DNA from: Chara braunii
Taxonomy: Eukaryota; Streptophyta; Charophyceae; Charales; Characeae
DNA: 22,536 nucleotides
Assembly (NCBI GenBank): GCA_003427395.1
Contig: BFEA01001064.1
Span: 127,689-150,224, forward strand
Direction: 5' to 3'
Below the pieces are notes generated by a model. That model saw nothing but the letters and a program-made list of their open reading frames with translations. It had not been told where the DNA came from and did no database searches. The position numbers were made by a program, and so were the translations under genes. Positions 9,697 through 18,412 of the stretch are shown here, piece after piece (the stretch's first letter is position 1; the number at the start of each line of letters is the position of its first letter).

Positions 9697-9894
9697 AGAG
9701 TACGAGTTGGGCGACCCGACGGGCTGGTGCCGAACGCGCGGGATTGACGTGGGCCACGACGGACTTTGGGCACGGGCGAATCCGACGGGTGCGGGAGGAC
9801 TAAGCGGGGTGACGACTTCGTGGGTTGGTGCGTGACGACGGACTGTCCGCATCGGAGAAGAGAGAGAGAAGAGGAGGAGAGAGAGTTGAGGACG

Positions 9895-9957
9895 ATGGAC
9901 GCGGGTTTGCTGTTTCTTTGTCTCTTCCCCCTCTTCATCTGTGTACATACATTTTGA
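9895..9957 (+). CDS. Possible short upstream ORF in the leader
   Basis: A 20-codon ATG frame encodes an almost wholly hydrophobic peptide beginning MDAGLLFLCLFPLF. It sits in the predicted transcribed leader, about 270 bases after the TATA box, and is unchanged in the 3' LTR (20618-20680). It follows a GAGA-rich stretch (9856-9890). It could act as a translational uORF. The region between the LTRs here is almost identical, so conservation carries little weight. Confidence 0.2.
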   Translation: MDAGLLFLCLFPLFICVHTF

Positions 9958-10510
9958 TTGCGGCTCCGGGCGGTTGCCCGTTCCTGTTTTTCGTCTCGGC
10001 TTTTTGGAATCTGGACTTGGGTTTTTGCTCACACTCGTCTTTGCGATTTCTGTCTCGATTGCATTATGTGTATGATTACTGGATGTATAGATGCTATGCC
10101 TGCTTGTCTATCTTTTGCTGAAAATCCTTGTCCTTGCTTTTGTTTGTGACGAATCATCGCCTGCACCTGATAAAGTTGTAGAGAGGATAAGAACTTGGCC
10201 CCGACAACGATTTTTGTTCTCGTTGTTGCTTGGGTTGTGGTGTGGTTGCATCTCGCATAACCGAACCTACGGAGCCATTAGGCAATCCGATGTAGGGTCC
10301 TGCGAACGCTGCGCGAAGACACGTGTAAACACGATCCGAATCGCGCGTTTACACGCATCCCCGTGCGTCGATCCGCCCACCCAAAAAGATTCGCGGCGAA
10401 ACCATCATCCCGCACGAGCACGCTGAGGCGCAACTAAGTTCGCCCGTCCTACACGTGCTCGTGTGAGGTGACGATATTCCGACCAGAGCTGTCCCATACA
10501 CGATGATACC

Positions 10511-10984
10511 ATGACGCGATCTTGGAGCTCAGACTCATCGTATGACCCGGATTACTTCACCCCTTGGATAAACGAACTCCTAAAGCTGCGATACCCCTGC
10601 CACACGGAGAATCGACTGTGTTCGCGGGAATTCCACTGCGCCACCACTAGCGACGCCCGGTGTTCTGATTTCCCTTCCCCCGACCATACCTACTACTTCA
10701 CCCACCCGGGATTTGTCGTCATCACCACCAGTTTCCCTCCTTTTCGCATCCTTCTCCCGTATCATCAACTCAGCGTCGTTCCGTGGCCGGCCAGCACGCC
10801 TTGCGGGAATCGCCAACGTAGCGGCGAGCGGAGAACCCTGGATTTCCGAAGGCCCAACCCAAACACGCAGCGGCCTGCGCCACGTGGCGGCCCCCGACGG
10901 CCCAACTTTTCGAGACCGCCTCCTCCGAGGAGGGACTTCCCCGCAAATCGCCGCCCACAGTACCCCAGCCCCATCGGGCCTTGA
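10511..10984 (+). CDS. ORF inside the 5' LTR, unknown protein
   Basis: This 157-codon frame starts with an ATG at 10511 in a reasonable context (ACCATGA). It lies in U5, so it would be the first long ORF of the genomic RNA, upstream of gag. The N-terminal half is acidic and aromatic (SYDPDYFTPWINELLKLR) with four cysteines (residues 30, 37, 43 and 51). The C-terminal 50 residues are Arg/Pro/Gly rich (PAPRGGPRRPNFSRPPPP), as in RNA-binding tails. The 3' LTR copy (21235-21726) keeps the frame despite an 18-base length difference and about 20 substitutions, most of them non-synonymous. That fits neutral decay after insertion and shows no selection in this copy. Chance openness of a GC-rich frame remains possible. 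Confidence 0.4.
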   Translation: MTRSWSSDSSYDPDYFTPWINELLKLRYPCHTENRLCSREFHCATTSDARCSDFPSPDHTYYFTHPGFVVITTSFPPFRILLPYHQLSVVPWPASTPCGNRQRSGERRTLDFRRPNPNTQRPAPRGGPRRPNFSRPPPPRRDFPANRRPQYPSPIGP

Positions 10985-11124
10985 GTCCCACGCACCCCTC
11001 GCTTGTCTAATTGCATTCATACCCCTAAGACTCCCCCACTTTTCCCAAAAATCCTTGGCACACCCCTTTTCGCACTTCCATGCCCACATCCCACTTCGAT
11101 CAGGAAGTCGCGCTGGGCGTGAGG

Positions 11125-11137
11125 TTGGTATCGGAGC
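11125..11137 (+). promoter_or_regulatory. Primer-binding site for initiator tRNA-Met
   Basis: TGGTATCGGAGCC matches the complement of the 3' end of plant initiator tRNA-Met (TGGTATCAGAGCC) at 12 of 13 bases. It overlaps the last bases shared with the 3' LTR (TGG at 11125-11127). The usual one or two spacer bases and the LTR terminus are missing. Confidence 0.85.
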
Positions 11138-11280
11138 CCGACACGTGGCTAGGGTCTTAGGATTGATAGCACGTTAATTAGGCGACCTGGCTAACTGTGG
11201 GCGACCTCGCCCTTGGAACGCGCATCGACGCGACCCTATCGTCACTCGAGAGCAGATCGGCTAACCGACGAGCGGCCAAT

Positions 11281-12153
11281 ATGGCTGCCAATGTGCCAAA
11301 TCCGATTCCGCAACAGAATGCTAATCCACCAAATCAACCCGCCCCACGTGCACGATCTCCCATGACGCCACCTGATCTCTATCTTTTTGTTCCAGCGCAC
11401 CATCTCGCAGGAGCATGGCTGGCCACGCTCAAAGCACAGCAGTACGATGATAACGAAGCACAGACTAACATTCCGGCTCGAATGGGAGGAGACACTCATC
11501 ATTGGTATAGTACCTACGTGTGGGTTGATCTCCCGACCTTCGAACGGGATTTCATGAACCGATTTGATTATGTCCACCCCAAGCAAGCACTGTACATGAT
11601 CAAGGACCGACTACAAAAACTTCTCGAATCCGTTGCAGAATATCGAAACCGGTTCTGTAGAATGTTCGTGAAAAATGAGCGCGGTGAGAAAGTAGGGAGA
11701 GATTTGTTCATTGACGGGCTTCACAGCCGGATAATAAGGGCTAAGTTGCGGAAGCCATTTTCCCCCATCACTCACACGTTACAACAAATCATGGCTGCTG
11801 CGGAGGAAATGGAACGGAAGTTCGCAGCAAACTTCCTGGAAGGAGAAGATTATCCTAGAGAAGGAGATTCGACTGAACTCGCACGAGCGAGAGCTGAGTT
11901 GGCTGCCTTGCAAAACAAGTTTGAAAACATGGGATTTGTATCAGGACCTGTCACCTATATGGAACAGATAGGCCCCAAACGAGTGGTCCTAAGTGAGACT
12001 CCGAGCACCTCCGCTCTTGTGATACCCCCACCCGTCAGAATGTTACCCCCGCCACCGATCGAGGCTCGCGTACGATCGAACGAATCAGCGGTCATTTTCG
12101 AACTAACCAAAACATTCATTAGTTTAATCCAGGAAAGCAAAAAGGAGCAGTGA
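11281..12153 (+). pseudogene. gag: gag, capsid-like N-terminal part
   Basis: The first in-frame ATG is at 11281 (MAANVPNPIPQQNANPPNQ), and 290 codons follow to TGA at 12151-12153. An N-terminal Pro/Asn/Ala-rich segment precedes a retrotransposon gag domain. Its features are AWLATLKAQQYDDNEAQ, HHWYSTYVWVDLPTFERDFMNRF, a helical YRNRFCRMFVKNERG segment and LRKPFSPITHTLQQIM. The region near the stop (ESKKEQ, then EHNARLEAMMRN in the same frame) reads as one continuous helix, so the TGA is a mutation within gag and not its natural end. The protein would form the virus-like particle shell. An open frame upstream to 11197 lacks an ATG. Confidence 0.85.
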
Positions 12154-13920
12154 GAGCACAATGCTCGATTGGAAGCCATGATGAGGAACATGCGGCCTAT
12201 TGCGGTGCGCGCCCCTCCGATGCAGCAAGGATTAGCTCCGACACCTGCTCTCGGGGGAGCCGCGAATAATCTGAATGTCTGTTATGCCTGTCATCAGCCA
12301 GGACATCTAGCCCGTGATTGCCCCCACCGACCCCCACAACAGCGGATTTGGGTCGCGCCCATGGCTGCGGCCCCCATCGCTAACGGACCTGGACGAGTCG
12401 GAGCTTTAATGGAAGAAGTAGAGGGTGGGGGAAGTGCCCTGGCCACCACGGAAGAAGCCGCCGAGCTAATCCCGTTAGACCAATACGTATCCCTTGGTTA
12501 TCCTGGGCTTGGTATGATCGGAACAATCAGACCAGCGCCAAAACCAAAAGAGGTGGCGGAGTGGCGACCGTCTCTAGGAGAAATGGAGTCGGGAGGACCC
12601 ACCTTCGTCACAGGAGAGATCGATGTATTAAACATCGTCCGAGCCTTGGACCATCGGATTCCACTTCCGATCGGTCATCTACTCTCGATCTCCGAACAAG
12701 CCAATGAGCAAATGCTACATTATTGCAAAGCGAACCGGAAGCGATTCGCCCTCGCCCGAACACCNAACGTAAAGGCTAAAAGCCCCACGCCCGAAGAAAA
12801 CCCAACAGGCACGTCGGATCCGATACGGGTAGGTTTAATCCAGAAAGACGACCATTTCCTTCGGATTAAACCAATTCCGTGGAAATCCGCAGAATGCGAT
12901 ATTGAAATTTGGGGAATTCCTTACAACGCAATTATAGATTCGGGAGCAGCTGTGCTGGCTATTTCACTAAGAGTGCTCGAAAGGGCAGGTAGGAAAAATG
13001 ATCTGATCATGCTCACTGAGAAAGATCAGCTCGTTTCGGCAGATGAAGAAAAGATCAAGACCGTGGGAAGAATGACCAATGTCGCTTTCCAATTAGGAAA
13101 AGTGCACGCGCTTGGAGATGTCGTAGTACTAGACGTTAATACGTACGACATTCTTTTTGGACTTCCTGCTCTTGTGGCTCTACGAGCAAACTTGGAATTC
13201 GAACGAAGGTCGATTATCATGCGAATTACAGGAGGAAAACCCTACGTTGTGCCTATGCGATTGACCCTTCGTACTACCATTAACAAGGTCCCACGGGTTT
13301 CGCCGCTGATGGCAGGGACCCTCCGCATGATCTCCTGGGATGAGTCCGCCGATGAAAAATCATCGATGAAGGATGCGGGCAGTAGCGATGAGGATGATCC
13401 GGAGATCTTGGAATTAGCACGACAGCGCGTTTACTACCCACCGCCCAAAACGATAGCGAGAATGATGCAACTGACCAGCCGAAAAATTCAAAGGACCAAG
13501 GCGATGATCTTGGGTGAGCCCCTCATGCAGATTTCGAGGATGGTCGATTCTTTGGAACCCCCTCAGACTCTGTACGAAGGAATCACCCCTCTCCTCGCCC
13601 GGTATAACGACAAGAGGCATTACTGTGACATTACAGATCTACCCAAATCCTTATTGACATCGGCTAAGGAAGTGAGGTTGTTACGATTGGGGGCGGAAGC
13701 AAGTTCTCTGGAACCCCCTGGGCATCTCGAAGCCGCAACAAACGAATTGGGGATAAAGATCGCAACTAGGAACGTACCATGGCAGGATATTTGCGACGGG
13801 GTTACCCCGGAAGGACACATGGCAATCCGGGAAGAAGATGCCCAGATGATGGCCACGGTGTTCTCCTGGCGATCGGACCATTCATTTATCTCAGCGCCTC
13901 AACCCGATGTGGCCAAATAA
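12154..13920 (+). pseudogene. gag-pol: gag zinc knuckle and aspartic protease
   Basis: It continues the gag frame after the TGA. A CCHC zinc knuckle (C-x2-C-x4-H-x4-C) is coded at 12280-12321 and would bind the packaged RNA. About 200 codons later the retropepsin active site DSGA is at 12937-12948, with the C-terminal partner motif YDILFGLP at about 13144-13167. The protease would cut the Gag-Pol polyprotein. A further 250 codons before the stop are linker sequence with an acidic patch (DEDDPE). One codon contains an ambiguous base (12765). The TAA at 13918-13920 interrupts the same frame that continues into reverse transcriptase. Confidence 0.85.
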
Positions 13921-14964
13921 GCGCGCATGAAACAGATTGACGTTCGGATCAGGAACCAATTATTCGAGCTACACGTTCCACAGTACGTACCGAATGAAAT
14001 CCACCAGGTGATTGCGGATATTCTAACGGAATATCAAGGAGCGATTAGTGTGACAGACACTGACATCGGCTTATCGTTAGTAATCCAACATGAGATTCAA
14101 ACAGGAAATCGCTCCCCGACTCATTGCAAACCTTACCGGTATTCGTTGATTGAACGCAAAAAGGCTCTCGAACGAATTCGAGAGTTCGAAGCCAGCGGCT
14201 GGATTGAACCCGCTACCGGACCTTGGTCATTTCCCGTAGTATTAGTACCCAAGAAAAATGGAGTGATTCGCATTTGCATTGATTATCGCAAGCTGAATGA
14301 GATCACGATCAAAGATGTGTATCCCCTCCCCCGGATTGATGATTTGTTGGATGCGATTGGATGTGCCAATTATTTCAGCAAGTTTGATATTCGGCATGGT
14401 TTTCATCACATTCTGGTTAAAGAGGAAGATCGGCCGAAAACGGCCTTTGTGTTGTTTGAAGGCACGTGGCAGTGGGTCCGGTGTCCGATGGGGATTTGCA
14501 ACGCGCCGGCCACATTTCAGCGAGCGATGAACATGACGTTCCAAAATTTCATCAACAAGACACGGCTGACGCAAGGGATGATTAACTTCTGCGTGATCGT
14601 GTACATGGACGATATCCTGGTCTATTCGGAAACCTATCACGACCACGCGCAGCATATCGAATGGACGTTGGGCGCATTGAGAGACGCTGGGTTCAAGATT
14701 GCGCTCGAGAAGAGCGAATTTTTCCTCTCGGAAATTTCGTTCTTGGGCTACGTCGTGACACGTGGAGGACTACGGCCGAACTCAAGAAAGGTTGCGGCGG
14801 TGAAAGAAGCCCCGGTTCCCACGTCACTTACGCAGGTTCGAGCTTTCTTGGGGTTAGCGTCGTACTACCGACGCTTCATCAAGGGCTTCGCCGCGATCGC
14901 ACGGGCATTAACGAATCTGTTAAGGAAGGACCAACCTCTCAGCTGGAACGCGGAGTGCCAATAG
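13921..14964 (+). pseudogene. pol: pol, reverse transcriptase
   Basis: The frame is the same as the protease. Typical Ty3/gypsy RT motifs run in order: GWIEPATGPWSFPVVLVPKK, IRICIDYRKLNEITIKD, YPLPRIDDLL, KFDIRHGFHHI (first catalytic Asp at 14386), MGICNAPATFQRAMN, the catalytic YMDD at 14602-14613, LEKSEFFLSEISFLGYVV and VRAFLGLASYYRRFIKGF. All three catalytic aspartates are present. About eight extra residues lie before YMDD (INKTRLTQGMINF) compared with usual family members. An in-frame TAG at 14962-14964 lies between RT and RNase H, inside what is normally the connection segment (WNAECQ / AFATLKDAL). Confidence 0.95.
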
Positions 14965-15597
14965 GCTTTCGCAACCCTCAAGGACGCTCTGGCGACGGCC
15001 CCTATTTTGATTCGGTCGGACCCCTTGAAACAGTTCATTCTCATCACGGACTGGCAACCGGAAGCTATATCCGCTATTTTAGCGCAGAAGGGGAGCGATG
15101 GTCGTGAACACGTCATCGAATACGCGTCACGCACGATACCGGACGAACGGAGGAATGACTCAACACCTCAAGGCGAATGCTATGCAGTGGTTTGGGGAAT
15201 CCAGCACTTCCATCCGTATCTCTACGGACATAAGTTTCGCCTCGTGACGGATCACGGGCCTCTGCTAGCTTTGAAGAAGTTCACCAACTACACAGGCATG
15301 ATTGGCCGTTGGGCGGTGCGACTACAAGAATACGACTTCGATATCGTCCATCGAAAGATGGAGCGACACGGCAACGCGGACGGGCTGACACGTCTGCATC
15401 GACCTGCCAAGGTACCAAAGGGCGAGGAAATTACACTGTGGAAAGAGTCGGACCTGACCAACGAGCCTAAGTACGGACAAGTGCAGTCCTCCCACGTGGC
15501 AAGAAGTAAAACGGTGGCGATGGGTAACAGAGGTAACCCCACTACCCCTCTCTCTCCCCTGTCCTCCTCGTCTCTCCTCTCCCTGCCTGACAAATTT
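14965..15597 (+). pseudogene. pol: pol, RNase H and linker
   Basis: The frame continues from RT after the TAG. RNase H acidic residues are visible: Asp in ITDWQ (15049), Glu in GECYAVVW (15175), Asp in VTDHGPLLALKK (15250) and Asp in NADGLTRL (15379). It would degrade RNA in the RNA:DNA hybrid. The usual TDAS at the first Asp is TDWQ here. After RNase H comes an atypical linker of about 70 codons with a Ser/Leu-rich run (15541-15590) that leads into the PHD finger. In most Ty3/gypsy elements RNase H is followed directly by the integrase zinc domain. Confidence 0.9.
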
Positions 15598-15759
15598 TGC
15601 TATTTTTGCGAAGCTATTTCCCTCGTATACTCGGTCTCCATGCGTCCTAACGGGGAAGGGTATGTTGATTGGATAGATTGCCGACAGTGTGTTGCACGAG
15701 CCCACGGCTCGTGCATCTAATACAGAAACGATAGTAAACCATGGTTGTGCCCCTTGTGC
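15598..15759 (+). pseudogene. PHD-type zinc finger inside pol
   Basis: Eight metal ligands in C4HC3 order are coded at 15598 C, 15607 C, 15679 C, 15688 C, 15703 H, 15712 C, 15748 C and 15757 C. The spacing is C-x2-C-x23-C-x2-C-x4-H-x2-C-x11-C-x2-C. The surrounding residues also fit a PHD finger: DWIDCRQC around the third pair and KPWLCPLC at the last pair, with Trp two before the Cys. The order excludes a RING finger (C3HC4). PHD fingers bind histone tails, often methylated H3K4, so it could guide integration to chromatin, as chromodomains do in chromoviruses; that role is inference. A TAA at 15718-15720 breaks this copy between the sixth and seventh ligands, with the frame intact on both sides. 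Confidence 0.75.
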
Positions 15760-16761
15760 CGGACCAACAAGATTCCGACCGAGGCTCGCTTTTTGGATGC
15801 CATGTCAGAAGGGTTGGAAAAGACCCGGAAGTTTAGAAGGGCCGAAGTATGGATTGATATTGCCTTGATTGCCACCTTGGTTGGCAACCCCCTCCAGGAC
15901 TTCACCAAGGAAGATCGGAGGAGGGTCAACGAGAGGGCTCGGGATTACAGATGGATAGAGGGCAGATTAGAAAAACGGAAAACAGACGGCAGTGGGATTT
16001 GGAAGGTTGTGCCGCATCCATTCATGCGGTATGACTGGGTTAAGACGGCGCACGAGGAAACTGCGGCTCATTTTGCCGTACGAATCACAGAGTCCGCTAT
16101 CGACAAAAATGAGTGGTACTGGTCCAATATCCGCGACGATGTGAAATACATCGTCGCCAACTGTCAAGTCTGCGCCGCTGATAAAGCGTCGATGCAGCCC
16201 CCAAGGTCGATAGTGCCCACGGTAGTTGAACGACCGTTTCAAAGAGTGAGCATGGATACTACTGACATAGTGGTACCTCCTGGCCCTAATAGCTGCGAAT
16301 ATTCAGTCCTATTGGTATTTGTCGACCATTTCTCAAAATGGATCGAGGCGTACTCTTGTCGCACACGGCAAGCCACGAAAATCGCGCGATATGTCAACCG
16401 TTTCCTCGGGATGCATCAGGATACGGAAGAGATCCTGACCGACAACGAGGCTGAATTTAGGGGAGAGGTGCTAAGGAATCTGGTCCTACATGGCGTCACC
16501 ATACGGAACACTGCACCCCACATGTCACAATCCAATGGGCTGGTCGAGAACGCTAACCGGGTGATAAAGACAGCATTGCGACGAAATATTGCGGCACGGG
16601 ATCCAAGGCCCTGGCCCGATATCGTCGATCACATCCTGGCGGTCCACCGCGGAACGCCCCACGAATCGACAGGGTTAAGCCCCTTCCAATTAAGGACCAA
16701 TAGCGTCGCTTGCGTTTCGATACCAGGGCCATGGCTCGGGACAAGGCCAAACGACACCTAG
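15760..16761 (+). pseudogene. pol: pol, integrase zinc domain and catalytic core
   Basis: About 85 codons of basic, helical sequence follow the PHD finger, then the integrase HHCC zinc domain: His at 16051 and 16069, and CQVC with Cys at 16162 and 16171. The DDE core is present: Asp in SMDTTDIV (16255), Asp in LTDNEAEF (16441) and Glu in NGLVENANRV (16546). The second Asp and the Glu are one residue closer than the usual D35E spacing. The core ends with HRGTPHESTGLSPFQLR. Reading then drifts out of frame: a shift near 16701-16710 puts the rest of integrase in another frame, and this frame stops at 16761. The enzyme would insert the cDNA and make the target duplication. Confidence 0.92.
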
Positions 16762-17207
16762 AGCTAATGGAACGGTCATTGCCCAGGCTAGCCCGAAAAC
16801 GACAAAAAATGACCGAACTAGCCCAAGGCCGACAGGTCCGAAGCTACGAGGCCCGAAATGGGAATGCGGGTCCGCGGCCCCAGTACAAATTGGGGGACAT
16901 GGTGCAGGTAAGGAAATGTGCTCGCCAGGGTAAGATAGCACCACGATTCTTCGGGCGATATCGGGTGATCGAGCTCGGGCCTAAGGGCGTGGACACCGTG
17001 CGTCTCGGCCCCAAGGTCTCTGGCAGTCGATCGGCCCGTCCGATCACACGCCACGTGTCCTATCTTCGCCTCCTCCCCTCGACTCCATCTCCCTCTTCAT
17101 CGGCCTCCTCCTCAAAGGAAGCCGACGACAACGATCTTATCTCTCCGGCATCTCCCTCTTCCTCTTGCCCCTTCTCTGATACCCCGTCACCTCCGCCATT
17201 GCCATGA
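16704..17207 (+). pseudogene. pol: pol, integrase C-terminal GPY/F module
   Basis: It is in the third frame relative to the integrase core, joined to it by a frameshift at about 16701-16710. MARDKAKRHLELMERSL continues the helical segment usually found after the core. YKLGDMVQVRK and KIAPRFFGRYRVIELG match the GPY/F module of Ty3/gypsy integrases (consensus KxxPRFxGPYxV), with Arg in place of Pro. It then reaches HVSYLRLLPSTP and a Ser/Pro/Asp-rich tail. No chromodomain follows. The TGA stop at 17205-17207 overlaps the ATG of ORF A in an ATGA. Confidence 0.85.
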
Positions 17208-17686
17208 GCTTCGCCACCGAGCAGGCTTTCGGTGACCAGTTGCTGATGCCACGGGGAGAGATCTCAGCCATCCGCCAAGTGCATCATCCGCGGATCAGCC
17301 CCGACTTCTTGCGCCTTGCGCAGTTCTTCTGCACCTCGGGTGTGTACGGCGCGGCAGAGTTCCGGTTCACGAGTGATCCCCAGGTGGTGGTGCTGGCCGA
17401 GGCAACGGCGTTCCAAAAGCGAGCGACTCCGGGTATTAGCCATGTGTCTACCGTGGTAGTCTTTAGCGGCGACATCACTGCCTTCGATCCGGCGCGGCAA
17501 GCCGCCATCAAGAGCACCTTGTACAAGTGGGGTCGTGATCTGGTCACTGATTGGGATCGACGGCTCACAAGGCACGGGGACAAGTGCTATCCTGTCGACG
17601 ACATCAAGGTCAACACGCTGCGCACAACGTTGTGCGAGCCACCTGTCGTCCTCCCTGAACTTGCCCCCTTCCAGCCGCGCAGATGA
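17204..17686 (+). CDS. Accessory ORF A, unknown protein
   Basis: An uninterrupted 160-codon ORF starts with an ATG that overlaps the pol stop (ATGA at 17204-17207). Nothing in it matches a family I know. Readable features are EQAFGDQLLMPRGEIS, ISPDFLRLAQFFCTSGVYG, DPQVVVLAEATAFQ, VSTVVVFSGDITAFDP and KWGRDLVTDWDRRL, in a balanced globular composition. It has no membrane segment or signal peptide, so it is not env-like. It is the only internal ORF of the element that has stayed intact. It ends in another ATGA that begins ORF B. Expression could be by termination-reinitiation or from a spliced RNA. By eye it shares a pattern with the minus-strand modules at 4.4-6.6 kb. Confidence 0.6.
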   Translation: MSFATEQAFGDQLLMPRGEISAIRQVHHPRISPDFLRLAQFFCTSGVYGAAEFRFTSDPQVVVLAEATAFQKRATPGISHVSTVVVFSGDITAFDPARQAAIKSTLYKWGRDLVTDWDRRLTRHGDKCYPVDDIKVNTLRTTLCEPPVVLPELAPFQPRR

Positions 17687-18412
17687 GCCGCGCGCCGATC
17701 TCAACGTTTTCCCCTCCCTCGCTCTTCCCCATCTTCTGGCAGTCCTCTCACTACCCCCGTCTCTATTTCTGCCTGGAGCCTCTGACAGTCTCCATCGTTG
17801 ATCCGGATCGTTGGAGGCTGTGGCGTGCAGAGTTCGTTGAGCTCTCGTTCTGCCTGCTATGAGTGGATCTGAACTGGACGTGGGAAGGCGATCAGAGACC
17901 CACGTCAGAAACCGTGGAGCTGCTCGTCATTCAGGCGTGGAGAACTAACGTGGCGGGAGACCTTCTGGGATTCGTCTTTGGAGCTGTGGATCGGGGATAT
18001 CGATCACAGATCGTGCGCGAACTTACGATCGTGATTGCGCGACTGGCCGACGAGCTCCCCCTCGATATTGTCTCTCAGAGCGACGAAGAGCCCGTGCCGC
18101 ATGTCCTCTCAAGGACTCTCGCCCCGAGCCTTCAGTGGTCGCTTGTATCAAGGAGCGCTGGGCGGACGGCCGCTTCCCATCTCGCAGCGAGTACCTGGAC
18201 GTCCACAGCCTAACCCCCGCTTCTTTCGGCAACCAACAGCGTTCGAGTGGGCAGCGCTGAGGGCAGAGGAAGAAGTAGAAGAAGAATCGGAAGGAGAATT
18301 AAGGAGAGAGGCCGGAGAAGCAGCGACCCGGTTGGCCGAGGACGAGGAAGAGGAGCGCGAAGCAGAAGAAGAAGCAGAGGGGGAGACTTCAGAAGAAGAA
18401 GAGGAAGCCTAA
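17683..18412 (+). pseudogene. Accessory ORF B, unknown protein, broken
   Basis: The ATG at 17683 overlaps the ORF A stop (ATGA). The frame reads DPDRWRLWRAEFVELSF to a TGA at 17860-17862 and resumes in the same frame with DLNWTWEGDQ, WRTNVAGDLLGFVFG and IVRELTIVIARLADELPLDIV. Around 18110-18125 the natural reading moves to a second frame (CIKERWADGRFPSRSEYLDV). Around 18225-18240 it moves to a third (FEWAALRAEEEVEEE), implying two frameshifts. The third frame is highly acidic and reaches TAA at 18410-18412. The function is unknown. The globular part followed by an acidic tail is reminiscent of histone- or nucleic-acid-interacting proteins, which is speculation. Confidence 0.45.

Larger units (their letters stand above)
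8812..11127 (+). repeat. 5' LTR (3' terminus deleted)
   Basis: It starts TGTGACGAACC and aligns with 19534-21870 throughout. U3 runs to about 9620, judged from the TATA box, and R plus U5 are very long (about 1.5 kb). The homology ends at GAGGTTGG (11120-11127), where the sequence passes straight into the primer-binding site. The 3' LTR continues with GCGTCACA, so this copy has lost its terminal bases. Differences from the 3' LTR cluster: about fifteen in 8812-9064, none in 9065-9702, and many after 10145. It also lacks 18 bases near 10787 that the 3' LTR has. Confidence 0.93.

Noticed and set aside
10580-11177. Other frames of the LTR: minus-strand 169-codon frame and plus-strand frame at 10713
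   Set aside because: They are shadows of the GC-rich 10511 region. The plus-strand alternative runs across the LTR end and is cut short in the 3' LTR copy.
11197-11280. N-terminal extension of gag to 11197
   Set aside because: It has no ATG, only a GTG. The first in-frame ATG at 11281 begins a typical gag N-terminus.
12151-15720. The four gag-pol stops as programmed readthrough or recoding sites
   Set aside because: Four stops of three kinds at unrelated places, two within or between the parts of conserved domains, together with frameshifts elsewhere, fit decay. One stop between gag and pol could be programmed in principle, but none sits at the natural boundary.
16932-17207. Chromodomain after the GPY/F module
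   Set aside because: The sequence after HVSYLRLLP is Ser/Pro/Asp-rich and lacks the aromatic residues and helix of a chromodomain.
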